Shown one piece after another: positions 1 to 5,174 of a DNA stretch of 7,637 nt. This DNA is from Clostridia bacterium. Its GTDB lineage: Bacteria; Bacillota_A; Clostridia; Oscillospirales; CAG-272. The notes beneath the pieces are model-generated. The model saw only the letters and a list, made by a program, of their open reading frames with translations, did no database searches and was not told the origin of the DNA. The position numbers and the translations under genes are program-made. Location: the NCBI GenBank assembly GCA_017959485.1, contig JAGDAM010000070.1, forward strand, positions 1 through 7,637, written 5' to 3'. Numbering within the stretch: the first letter of the stretch is position 1; each line of letters opens with the position of its first letter.

Positions 1-152
1 CACGGCTCTTGAGGATTACTGAGACGAAGTCCCCGTAATGATGCGACACGCTCCCGCTGACCCGCGCCGTGCCGCCTGAAAACACCTTTGCCGCTTTTGC
101 GCGACCGAAAAAAGGTCGGCAACTGTCACGGGTTCCCGGCCGTGACAGGTGC
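1..152. other. left-edge stretch without a callable gene
   Basis: No start codon with a fitting ribosome binding site was found on either strand. On the plus strand two frames run in from the edge and stop early (TGA at 20-22, TAA at 37-39), which could be the end of a convergent gene. On the minus strand one frame is open from about 175 to the edge, but with no credible start. Inverted repeats are visible: CACGGC (1-6) with GCCGTG (66-71), and ATTAC (15-19) with GTAAT (35-39), plus those listed separately. A structured RNA or a gene end are both possible; neither can be settled here. Confidence 0.3.
123..148. repeat. 9-bp inverted repeat
   Basis: CTGTCACGG and CCGTGACAG pair perfectly around an 8-nt loop. 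Four nt to the left ends a smaller hairpin (CGACC/GGTCG, 102-118) and four nt to the right begins the 153-187 hairpin. The repeat has no T-run on either side and no assigned role. Confidence 0.5.
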
Positions 153-195
153 GGGGCTGTTAAAAACCAAGGTTTTTAAACAGCCCCTTTCATTT
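153..195 (+). terminator. probable plus-strand terminator, convergent to the operon
   Basis: GGGGCTGTTAAAAACC (153-168) pairs with GGTTTTTAAACAGCCCC (171-187) around an AA loop: 16 bp with one bulged base. On the plus strand it is followed by TTTCATTT, on the minus strand by GCACCTG. It is therefore best read as an intrinsic terminator for a transcript arriving from beyond the left edge. It stands tail to tail with the operon terminator, 9 nt apart. The T-tail is interrupted, so the direction is likely but not certain. Confidence 0.6.
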
Positions 196-204
196 CTGCC
201 CGCG

Positions 205-265
205 AAAAAACAGCAGAGCACCCGCGTTCGTACGGCATAGCCTGACGCACGGGTGCTCTGCTGTT
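205..265 (-). terminator. Rho-independent terminator of the ribosomal operon
   Basis: AACAGCAGAGCACCCG (209-224 on the plus strand) and CGGGTGCTCTGCTGTT (250-265) form a perfect 16-bp inverted repeat. On the minus strand the hairpin ends in CTGTTTTTTCGCG, so a run of T follows the stem at once. It lies 41 nt after the rplQ stop and ends the operon. The 25-nt loop is unusually long; it can add three more pairs (225-227 with 245-247) and a small GGC-GCC stem at its tip. Confidence 0.93.
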
Positions 266-279
266 ATCAAAAGGGCGCT

Positions 280-299
280 TCCGGCTTGCCTTCGCCGGA
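280..299. repeat. 6-bp inverted repeat just after rplQ
   Basis: TCCGGC and GCCGGA enclose an 8-nt loop between the rplQ stop and the operon terminator. On the minus strand it is followed only by a weak TTTT after seven bases. It may be an accessory hairpin; it is too short to call a terminator. Confidence 0.35.
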
Positions 300-306
300 C
301 GGGAAA

Positions 307-705
307 TTATTTCTTTTCCTTCTTTGCCTTCTTCTTTGCCGCGGCCTCAAGGTCCTCCTTTGTGGGGACGAGGGTGATGAGCGCCATGTCGGCGGCGTCA
401 CCCCTGCGGGGGCCGAGCTTGTATACGGCGGTGTAACCGCCGTTCACGTCCTCATACTTGGGGGCGATCTTCTCGAAGATGTCGGTAACGACGCTCTCTT
501 CAGTTATGTATGACAAAGCGGCGCGGCGGCTTGCCAGCGTGTTCTCCTTGCCGAGAGTTATCATCCTGTCGGCGATAGAGCTTACTTCTTTGGCGCGGGT
601 CTCGGTCGTTTCGACCTTGCCGTATTTGAAAAGATATGTGACAAGACCGCGCAGCATGGCATTTCTGTGAGCTGTGGGTCTGCCGAGTTTTCTTGCTCCG
701 GGCAT
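307..705 (-). CDS. rplQ: 50S ribosomal protein L17
   Basis: Large-subunit protein L17, located around the polypeptide exit tunnel. The 132-residue form chosen starts [21 protein letters not shown], the standard L17 opening, followed by [21 protein letters not shown] (33-53) and the C-terminal pattern [25 protein letters not shown] (about 89-113). A lysine- and alanine-rich tail ([13 protein letters not shown]) ends the protein, a common but variable extension. An upstream in-frame ATG at 715-717 would add MEKK, but its ribosome binding site is only 1 nt away and the extra residues are not family-like. rplQ is the last gene of the operon; its TAA is followed after 41 nt by the terminator hairpin. 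Confidence 0.96.
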   Translation of the reverse strand: MPGARKLGRPTAHRNAMLRGLVTYLFKYGKVETTETRAKEVSSIADRMITLGKENTLASRRAALSYITEESVVTDIFEKIAPKYEDVNGGYTAVYKLGPRRGDAADMALITLVPTKEDLEAAAKKKAKKEKK

Positions 706-711
706 TTTTTT

Positions 712-715
712 CTCC
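712..715 (-). promoter_or_regulatory. rplQ ribosome binding site
   Basis: GGAG on the minus strand lies 6 nt before the ATG at 703-705. The upstream in-frame ATG (715-717) has GGAGG only 1 nt away and overlaps this site. The spacing therefore supports the inner start. Confidence 0.65.
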
Positions 716-720
716 ATTCC

Positions 721-736
721 TCCGCCTCGCGGCGGA
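721..736 (-). promoter_or_regulatory. GCGA-loop hairpin abutting the rplQ ribosome binding region
   Basis: The minus strand reads TCCGCC-GCGA-GGCGGA, a perfect 6-bp stem closed by a GNRA-type tetraloop. Its 3' arm runs directly into GGAATGGAG, so the first purine-rich site (GGAGGA) is partly inside the stem while the second (GGAG at 712-715) is free. It could tune access of ribosomes to rplQ; this role is inference. Confidence 0.45.
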
Positions 737-750
737 TCGTTTTTTCAGTG

Positions 751-812
751 ACCGGGAAGCCTGAATCGTTCAGTCATATCTGCCAGATTCCCCTTCGAGG
801 GGAGCTTCCGGT
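751..812 (-). other. candidate multi-branch structured RNA between rpoA and rplQ
   Basis: On the minus-strand transcript ACCGGAAGC (804-812) pairs with GCTTCCCGGT (751-760): 9 bp with one bulged C. Inside this closing stem three hairpins follow each other almost without gaps: TCCCCT-CGA-AGGGGA (789-803), ATCT-GGC-AGAT (778-788) and CTGAA-CGA-TTCAG (761-773). Only four nt (774-777) stay unpaired at the junction. The result is a compact four-way junction of 62 nt. It is not followed by a T-run, so it is not a terminator. No known RNA family is recognised. The pairing is read by eye from the sequence; the function is unknown, with control of rplQ or mRNA processing as guesses. Confidence 0.5.
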
Positions 813-822
813 CGGTTTCGGC

Positions 823-1785
823 TCACTCGTCTTCTCTTTTGAGCGAAAGACCGAGGGATTTGAGCTTCAGTATGATCTCTTCGAGCGACTTCTTGCCAAG
901 GTTGCGCACCTTGATCATTTCTTCTTCTGTCTTCGTGATGAGATCTTCAACGGTGTTTATGCCGGCGCGCTTCAGGCAGTTGGAGCTTCTGACCGACAGG
1001 TCAAGGTCTTCAACGGTCATCTCGAGAGCCTTCTCCTTTTCGGGAGCCGGCTTCGGATCGATTATCGTCATCTGTACAGCCAGATCGTTGAGCTCTACAA
1101 ACAGCATGAGATGTTCGTTGAGGAACTTGGCGGCGAGTGCGACCGCGCCTATGGCATCGATGGTGCCGTTCGTCTTGACAGTCATCGTGAGCTTGTCATA
1201 GTCGGTGATGTTGCTTCCTACGCGGGTGTTCTCGACCGAATACTCCACCTTGTAAACTGGAGTGTAGATTGAGTCGGTGTAGATGATGCCGATAGGAGAG
1301 TTTCCCTGTTCCGAATGGATAAGCTTGTTGCGGTCCTGGGAAACGTATCCGCGTCCCTTTTCAAAGGTGAGTTCCATGAAAAGGTGGGCGCCTTCGGCCA
1401 GCGTTGCGATATGATGTTCGGGGTTCAGTATCTCGATCTCGGCATCTCTCTTGATATCGCCTGCCTTGGCGTCACAAGGTCCGGAAACGTCAAGAATAAC
1501 CGTCTTGGGTGTCTGCGTGTGCAGCTGGGCGACGATACCCTTGACATTCAGGACGATCTCGGTCATATCCTCGGTAACACCGTCCGGGGCGGTAAACTCG
1601 TGAAGCACTCCGTCCACCTTGATGCTGGTAACGGCAACTCCGGGAAGCGAGCTAAGCAGGACTCTGCGAAGCGAGTTTCCAAGGGTTATACCGTACCCCC
1701 TCTCAAGAGGTTCGATCTCAAAAGTCGCTTCTTTACCGTCGGCACTGGCATTGTTGACTGTAATTACGGGCTTTATCTCTATCAT
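823..1785 (-). CDS. rpoA: DNA-directed RNA polymerase subunit alpha
   Basis: The alpha subunit dimerises to start RNA polymerase assembly; its C-terminal domain contacts UP elements and activators. The 320-residue product is full length. The N-terminal domain has the assembly signature around LERGYGITLGNSLRRVLLSS (27-46), the conserved GRGYV at 144-148 and a further conserved stretch at about 155-180. A linker near 243-258 (DPKPAPEKEKALEM) leads to the alpha-CTD at about 259-315, with DNA-binding VRSSNCLKRAGI (265-276; R266 corresponds to E. coli R265) and RNLGKKSLEEI (294-304). GAGGT lies 9 nt before the ATG. The 82 nt upstream and 117 nt downstream are the longest gaps inside the operon, and both contain inverted repeats. 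Confidence 0.98.
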   Translation of the reverse strand: MIEIKPVITVNNASADGKEATFEIEPLERGYGITLGNSLRRVLLSSLPGVAVTSIKVDGVLHEFTAPDGVTEDMTEIVLNVKGIVAQLHTQTPKTVILDVSGPCDAKAGDIKRDAEIEILNPEHHIATLAEGAHLFMELTFEKGRGYVSQDRNKLIHSEQGNSPIGIIYTDSIYTPVYKVEYSVENTRVGSNITDYDKLTMTVKTNGTIDAIGAVALAAKFLNEHLMLFVELNDLAVQMTIIDPKPAPEKEKALEMTVEDLDLSVRSSNCLKRAGINTVEDLITKTEEEMIKVRNLGKKSLEEIILKLKSLGLSLKREDE

Positions 1786-1819
1786 TCCGGTAATACCTCT
1801 TTCCTAAAAAATCCGTTAT

Positions 1820-1834
1820 GCAGCTTCGGGCTGC
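1820..1834 (-). other. small hairpin in the rpsD-rpoA gap
   Basis: The minus strand reads GCAGC-CCGAA-GCTGC, a perfect 5-bp stem with a 5-nt loop. Eight nt later comes TTTTTT (1806-1811), then the rpoA ribosome binding site. The stem is short and the T-run is not adjacent, so this is at best a weak attenuator or mRNA-stability element. No promoter-like pair of boxes could be made out in the 82-nt gap. Confidence 0.35.
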
Positions 1835-1867
1835 CTCTGTTGGACAAAAACAACTGGATATTCGGGA

Positions 1868-2524
1868 TTATTTGGAATAAAGCTCGACGATAAGCTGCTC
1901 ATTGAAGTCGAAGCCGACATCCTCTCTCGTGGGAAGAGCGACGACCTTCGCACAGCCTTTTTCAGCGTCGACCTCAAGCCACTTCGGGGCGTTTCTTCCC
2001 GACATGGCCTCGATCATTTCCTTTACCGATTCCTTTTTCTTCGAGTACTCACTGACGGCGATGACGTCTCCGACCTTGACCGAATAGGAGGGGATATTGA
2101 TCTTCTTCCCGTTTACGGTGATGTGGTCGTGGAGAGTCAGCTGACGGGAAGCGCTGCGGCTCTGACCGAATCCCATGCGGTATACGGCGTTGTCGAGTCT
2201 TCTCTCAAGCAGAATGAGGAGGTTCTCGCCTGCCATGCCCGACATCTTCTCTGCCTTGAGGTAGTAGTTGTGGAACTGACGTTCGAGGACACCGTAGAAC
2301 CTTCTGACCTTCTCCTTTTCACGGAGCTGCATGCCGTACTCTCTGAGTTTCTTCTTGGCGGCACCGTGCTGGCCGGGAGCGGCGGGGACTGTCTCACGGC
2401 CGCGTCCGCCCATATCCATGCGGTCAAATGGGCATTTGCCGGAAGTGCAGCGGTCACCCTTAAGGAAGAGTTTCGCGCCTTCTCTGCGGCACTGCTTGCA
2501 ATCAGGACCTGTATATCTTGCCAT
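1868..2524 (-). CDS. rpsD: 30S ribosomal protein S4, zinc-knuckle form
   Basis: Primary 16S rRNA-binding protein that starts assembly of the 30S body and also affects decoding accuracy; in several bacteria it represses its own mRNA. The 218-residue product has an N-terminal zinc knuckle with C9, C12, C26 and C31, the C+ form. It continues with PAAPGQHG (47-54), the LLERRLDNAVYRMGFG signature (105-120), the S4 RNA-binding domain at about 107-170 (RQLTLHDHITVNGKKINIPS) and a C-terminal IVELYSK. It is a little longer than the usual 200-208 residues, with extra sequence in the 160-190 segment. GGAGG lies 9 nt before the ATG. The site between rpsK and rpoA resembles Clostridia and E. coli but not Bacillus, where rpsD is separate. 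Autoregulation is inferred from the family only. Confidence 0.97.
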   Translation of the reverse strand: MARYTGPDCKQCRREGAKLFLKGDRCTSGKCPFDRMDMGGRGRETVPAAPGQHGAAKKKLREYGMQLREKEKVRRFYGVLERQFHNYYLKAEKMSGMAGENLLILLERRLDNAVYRMGFGQSRSASRQLTLHDHITVNGKKINIPSYSVKVGDVIAVSEYSKKKESVKEMIEAMSGRNAPKWLEVDAEKGCAKVVALPTREDVGFDFNEQLIVELYSK

Positions 2525-2551
2525 TGTTTGATTCCTCCATAGAGATTGTCA

Positions 2552-2950
2552 TTAAATGCGACGGCGCTTGGGCGGTCTGCATCCGTTGTGCGGAACCGGT
2601 GTCACGTCTCTGATCAGGGTAACGTGGAGACCGACGGTGTCGAGAGCGCGGATCGCGGACTCACGGCCCTGGCCGGGACCTCTAACGTAGACTTCGACCG
2701 ACTTGAGCCCGTGCTCCATGGCGGCCCTGGCAGCGGCCTCCGATGCCTGTGAAGCGGCGAAAGGAGTCGATTTTCTCGAACCCTTGAAGCCGAGTTCGCC
2801 GGCGGAAGCCCAGGAAATAACGTTGCCTTCGTTATCGGTAACAGTTACGATGGTATTGTTGAAGGTGGCGCGGATGTGCACCTGACCGTTGGGTATGTTC
2901 TTGCGTTCACGGCGTTTCTTGATGACCTTCTTAGCAGCAACTTTAGCCAT
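2552..2950 (-). CDS. rpsK: 30S ribosomal protein S11
   Basis: Small-subunit platform protein that lines the mRNA exit path near the 3' end of 16S rRNA. The 132-residue product has the basic N-terminus ([16 protein letters not shown]), [13 protein letters not shown] at 27-39, [13 protein letters not shown] at 54-66, [15 protein letters not shown] at 89-103 and the C-terminal signature [17 protein letters not shown] at 115-131. All are family hallmarks and the length is standard. The best ribosome binding site, AAAGGAG at 2965-2971, lies 14 nt from the ATG, which is longer than usual; only weaker purines lie closer. It begins 9 nt after rpsM, so re-initiation by ribosomes finishing rpsM is plausible. 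Confidence 0.97.
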   Translation of the reverse strand: MAKVAAKKVIKKRRERKNIPNGQVHIRATFNNTIVTVTDNEGNVISWASAGELGFKGSRKSTPFAASQASEAAARAAMEHGLKSVEVYVRGPGQGRESAIRALDTVGLHVTLIRDVTPVPHNGCRPPKRRRI

Positions 2951-2959
2951 TTTGCTTCG

Positions 2960-3334
2960 TTACGCTCCTTTCTTCTTGTTCGCGATAGTCTTGACCGGAC
3001 CTTTGCGGGTTCTGGCGTTTGTCTTGGTCCTCTGCCCTCTGACCGGCAGACCTTTTCTGTGTCTGATGCCGCGGTAGCAGTTTATCTCGACCAGGCGCTT
3101 GATGTTGAGGCTTACGTCGCGGCGGAGATCGCCTTCGACGACGTAGTTGTTCTCGATCTCATCACGGAGCTTCGCGACCTCGTCCTCGGTAAGATCCTTG
3201 GCGCGGGTGTCCGGATTGATGCCGGTCTTGGCAAGAATGTCGTTCGCGCTTTTGCGTCCTATGCCGTAGATGTAGGTAAGGGCGATTTCAATACGCTTTG
3301 CGTTGGGAATATCAACACCAGCTATACGAGCCAT
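2960..3334 (-). CDS. rpsM: 30S ribosomal protein S13
   Basis: Small-subunit head protein; its C-terminal tail approaches the P-site tRNA, and the protein takes part in the intersubunit bridges. The 124-residue product starts [10 protein letters not shown], has the helix-two-turn-helix type [10 protein letters not shown] region (about 21-30), and ends with the basic signature: [19 protein letters not shown] at 88-106, then ARTRKGPVK at 107-115 and a lysine-rich tail. The length is normal for the family. AAAGGA lies 8 nt upstream of the ATG. It begins the alpha-type part of the cluster and ends 9 nt before rpsK. Confidence 0.97.
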   Translation of the reverse strand: MARIAGVDIPNAKRIEIALTYIYGIGRKSANDILAKTGINPDTRAKDLTEDEVAKLRDEIENNYVVEGDLRRDVSLNIKRLVEINCYRGIRHRKGLPVRGQRTKTNARTRKGPVKTIANKKKGA

Positions 3335-3373
3335 TCTGTTTTTCCTTTCTTTCTCTGACAGTGTAAATTGCGG

Positions 3374-3487
3374 TCAGCCCTGGCGCTGTTTGTGCTTGGG
3401 ATTCTCGCAGATGACCATTACACGGCCGTGTCTTTTTATGATCTTGCACTTCTCGCAGATCTTTTTTACGGATGGCTTGACTTTCAT
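3374..3487 (-). CDS. rpmJ: 50S ribosomal protein L36, zinc-binding form
   Basis: Smallest large-subunit protein, bound near the GTPase-associated and peptidyl-transferase regions of 23S rRNA. The 37-residue product starts [14 protein letters not shown] and ends [13 protein letters not shown], a full-length match to the family. The zinc ligands C11, C14, C27 and H32 are all present, so this is the metal-binding (C+) type rather than the zinc-free paralogue made under zinc limitation. AAAGGA lies 9 nt before the ATG. An in-frame ATG three codons upstream touches the AAAGGA directly and is unlikely to be used. It lies between infA (33 nt) and rpsM (39 nt), the standard junction between the spc-type and alpha-type parts of the cluster. 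Confidence 0.96.
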   Translation of the reverse strand: MKVKPSVKKICEKCKIIKRHGRVMVICENPKHKQRQG

Positions 3488-3520
3488 TTCAACCATTCCT
3501 TTCTGATTTTTTAATCGCGG

Positions 3521-3748
3521 TTATTTCGTGCGCCAGGTTATTCGTCCCTTTGTCAGGTCGTAGATCGATACCTCGACCTTGACATGGTCACCCGGCAGGA
3601 TTCTGATATAATTCAGGCGCAGCTTCCCGGAAATGTGGGCCGTTACAATGTGGCCGTTAGGCAGCTGGACCTTGAACACGGTATTCGGCAGAGCCTCGAT
3701 AACCGTTCCTTCGAATTCGACGACATCGTCCTTAGGCAGAGTAATCAC
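3521..3748 (-). CDS. infA: translation initiation factor IF-1
   Basis: IF-1 binds the 30S A site during initiation and works with IF-2 and IF-3. The product is a single OB-fold (S1-like) domain with the family's landmarks: [17 protein letters not shown] (residues 6-22), FKVQLPNGH (25-33), [18 protein letters not shown] (37-54) and [11 protein letters not shown] (63-73). The frame given opens with GTG and yields 75 residues, [10 protein letters not shown]. The expected family form is about 72 residues with an opening like M(A/P/S)KxDV, which would put the start at the CTG at 3737-3739, 8 nt after AGGGG. The GTG itself sits inside that purine run. The gene identity is secure; the start is not. 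infA directly follows map and precedes rpmJ by 33 nt, as in the usual map-infA-rpmJ cluster. Confidence 0.94.
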   Translation of the reverse strand: MITLPKDDVVEFEGTVIEALPNTVFKVQLPNGHIVTAHISGKLRLNYIRILPGDHVKVEVSIYDLTKGRITWRTK

Positions 3749-3752
3749 CCCT
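3748..3752 (-). promoter_or_regulatory. probable infA ribosome binding site overlapping the GTG codon
   Basis: The minus strand reads AGGGG followed by TGAT, so its 3' part (GGTGAT) also matches the extended anti-Shine-Dalgarno complement. It overlaps the GTG annotated as start. It lies 2 nt from an ATT codon and 8 nt from a CTG codon, both in frame. A weaker AAAGA about 5 nt upstream of GTG could serve the GTG instead. Confidence 0.5.
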
Positions 3753-3756
3753 ATCT

Positions 3757-4512
3757 TTAAGCATCGAGAGCGGTAAGAATCAGAATACCGTCCTCAGTGA
3801 GGGCAACCGAGTTTTCATAGTGGGCCGACAGCGAACCGTCGACGGTCTTCACCGTCCATCCGTCATCGAGCTCATAGACCTCGGGCCTGCCCATGTTGAT
3901 CATCGGCTCAATAGCGAGCGTCATCCCGACCTGAAGCCTCACACCGCGCCCCGGAGTCCCGTAGTTCGGAACCTCGGGATCCTCGTGGAGTTCTCTTCCG
4001 ACTCCGTGGCCGATATATCTCCGTACCACGCTGAAACCGTCGGATTCGGCTCTTGTCTGGATCGCGCTGCCTATGTCCCCGATCCTTCCGCCCTCTCTGA
4101 AGGCGGCGGCTCCCGCCTCAAAGCTCTCCCTGGCGGCTGTGATGAGGCGCGCCGCGTCGGCTGAAACGCTGCCGACCGCGACCGTTCTCGCCATATCGCC
4201 GGTAAAGCCGTGGTAGAAGGCGCCGAGATCGAGTTTTACTATATCGCCGTTGTGCAGGATTTTGGACCTTGAAGGAATACCGTGGATCACCTCGTCGTTA
4301 ATGCTGATGCACGCAGACCCGGGGAACCCTCCGTATCCGAGAAAGGTCGGGCGGGCGCCGCATCTTTCGATGCGGTGCCTTACGATACGGTCGATCTCCC
4401 ATGTGGAGACGCCCTCGCGTATCGCTTCGATCGCCGCGGCCATCGCCTCGGCGGTTATACGCCCCGCCTTTTTCATTTCTTCAATCTGAAGCTTGTTCTT
4501 GAGCGGGATCAT
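3757..4512 (-). CDS. map: methionine aminopeptidase, type I
   Basis: Cytosolic metalloprotease that removes the initiator methionine from new proteins after deformylation. The 251-residue product has the pita-bread fold motifs. The metal ligands are all present by comparison with E. coli Map at an offset of two: D95 (in KLDLGAFY), D106 (in GDMART), H169 (in [12 protein letters not shown]), E202 (in AIEPM) and E233 (in AHYEN). The substrate-pocket histidines are at 77 (VIHGIP) and 176. It lacks the N-terminal zinc-binding extension of longer forms. A GTG at 4525-4527 would add five residues, but it has no well-spaced ribosome binding site. The ATG at 4510-4512 overlaps the adk stop (ATGA) and gives the usual MIxLK opening, so coupling to adk is likely. 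It ends 8 nt before the annotated infA start. Confidence 0.96.
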   Translation of the reverse strand: MIPLKNKLQIEEMKKAGRITAEAMAAAIEAIREGVSTWEIDRIVRHRIERCGARPTFLGYGGFPGSACISINDEVIHGIPSRSKILHNGDIVKLDLGAFYHGFTGDMARTVAVGSVSADAARLITAARESFEAGAAAFREGGRIGDIGSAIQTRAESDGFSVVRRYIGHGVGRELHEDPEVPNYGTPGRGVRLQVGMTLAIEPMINMGRPEVYELDDGWTVKTVDGSLSAHYENSVALTEDGILILTALDA

Positions 4513-5150
4513 TTCTTTCTGACACACTCCAGAGCTTTCTTCACAAGCTCGGTGGTATCCTCGACCTCCTCCTGACCCTCGACCTCGACGAGGATGCCCT
4601 CGCCGCGGTAGAATTCGATCAGGGGCTCGGTCTCGCTGTGATATGTGCCGAGCCTCGCGAGAACAGTCTCGGGTTTATCGTCCTTGCGGATGAAGAGCGG
4701 CTTGCCGCACTTGTCGCAGATCCCCTCCTTTGCGGGGGGAAGATATTCGACGTGGTATGAGGCGCCGCATTCGCAGACCCGCCTGCCGGACATGCGTCTG
4801 ACAATCCGCTCGTCAGACACGTTGATTGTAAGGACTGCGTCGATCCTGACCCCGAGGTCCTTCAGCGCCCTTGCCTGAGCAGTCGAGCGCGGAAAACCGT
4901 CGAGGATGAAGCCGTTCCTGCACTCCTCCGATTCAAGATACTCCTTTACGATCCCGATGACCGTCGCGTCGGGAACAAGCGCACCCGACTCAACGTAGGA
5001 TCTGGCCTCGAGCCCGAGTTCGGTGCCCGCCTTCATGGCGTTGCGCAGGATCTGCCCCGTCGAAATCGCGGGGATCCCCTCGCGTTTCGAAATGAGTTCC
5101 GCCTGTGTACCTTTTCCGGCGCCAGGCGCGCCCATCAGTATCAGATTCAT
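4509..5150 (-). CDS. adk: adenylate kinase, zinc-LID type
   Basis: Cytosolic adenylate kinase, interconverting ATP + AMP and 2 ADP. The 213-residue product is the long (LID-containing) form. The Walker A loop GAPGAGKGT is at residues 7-15, the AMP-binding segment ISTGQILR at 29-36 (many homologues have STGD, here STGQ), and DGFPRST at 84-90. The LID (about 122-159) starts GRR and carries cysteines at 126, 128, 145 and 148, ending RKDDKPETV. Gram-positive Adk usually binds structural zinc through two CxxC pairs; here the first pair is CxC, one residue short. The ATG follows GAGG by 8 nt and lies 24 nt after the secY stop. The TGA overlaps the map start as ATGA. The secY-adk-map order is standard in Gram-positives. 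Confidence 0.97.
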   Translation of the reverse strand: MNLILMGAPGAGKGTQAELISKREGIPAISTGQILRNAMKAGTELGLEARSYVESGALVPDATVIGIVKEYLESEECRNGFILDGFPRSTAQARALKDLGVRIDAVLTINVSDERIVRRMSGRRVCECGASYHVEYLPPAKEGICDKCGKPLFIRKDDKPETVLARLGTYHSETEPLIEFYRGEGILVEVEGQEEVEDTTELVKKALECVRKK

Positions 5151-5174
5151 TGTTCAGACCTCAAAGACGGCGCT

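Noticed and set aside
1..175. Minus-strand frame open to the left edge as a gene following rplQ
   Set aside because: No ATG and no GTG with a usable ribosome binding site. It begins inside a terminator-like hairpin beyond the operon terminator, and its translation resembles no family I know.
703..717. Upstream ATG of rplQ (adds MEKK)
   Set aside because: Its ribosome binding site is only 1 nt away, and the inner ATG gives the standard MPGxRKLGR opening with GGAG at 6 nt.
751..812. tRNA-like cloverleaf
   Set aside because: The branch number recalls a tRNA, but there is no 7-bp acceptor plus T-loop (TTCGANNC), no 7-nt anticodon loop and no CCA. The loops are only 3 nt.
667..1272. 201-codon open frame on the plus strand opposite rpoA and the rpoA-rplQ gap
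   Set aside because: Antisense to rpoA with no domain recognised; the part crossing the gap coincides with palindromic RNA structure rather than coding pattern.
1806..1834. Intrinsic terminator between rpsD and rpoA
   Set aside because: The stem is only 5 bp and the T-run begins 8 nt after it; a full terminator here would cut off rpoA.
4510..4527. GTG start giving a longer map product
   Set aside because: GGAG runs directly into the GTG with no spacing, and the added residues MCQKE are not family-like. The ATG overlapping the adk stop fits better.
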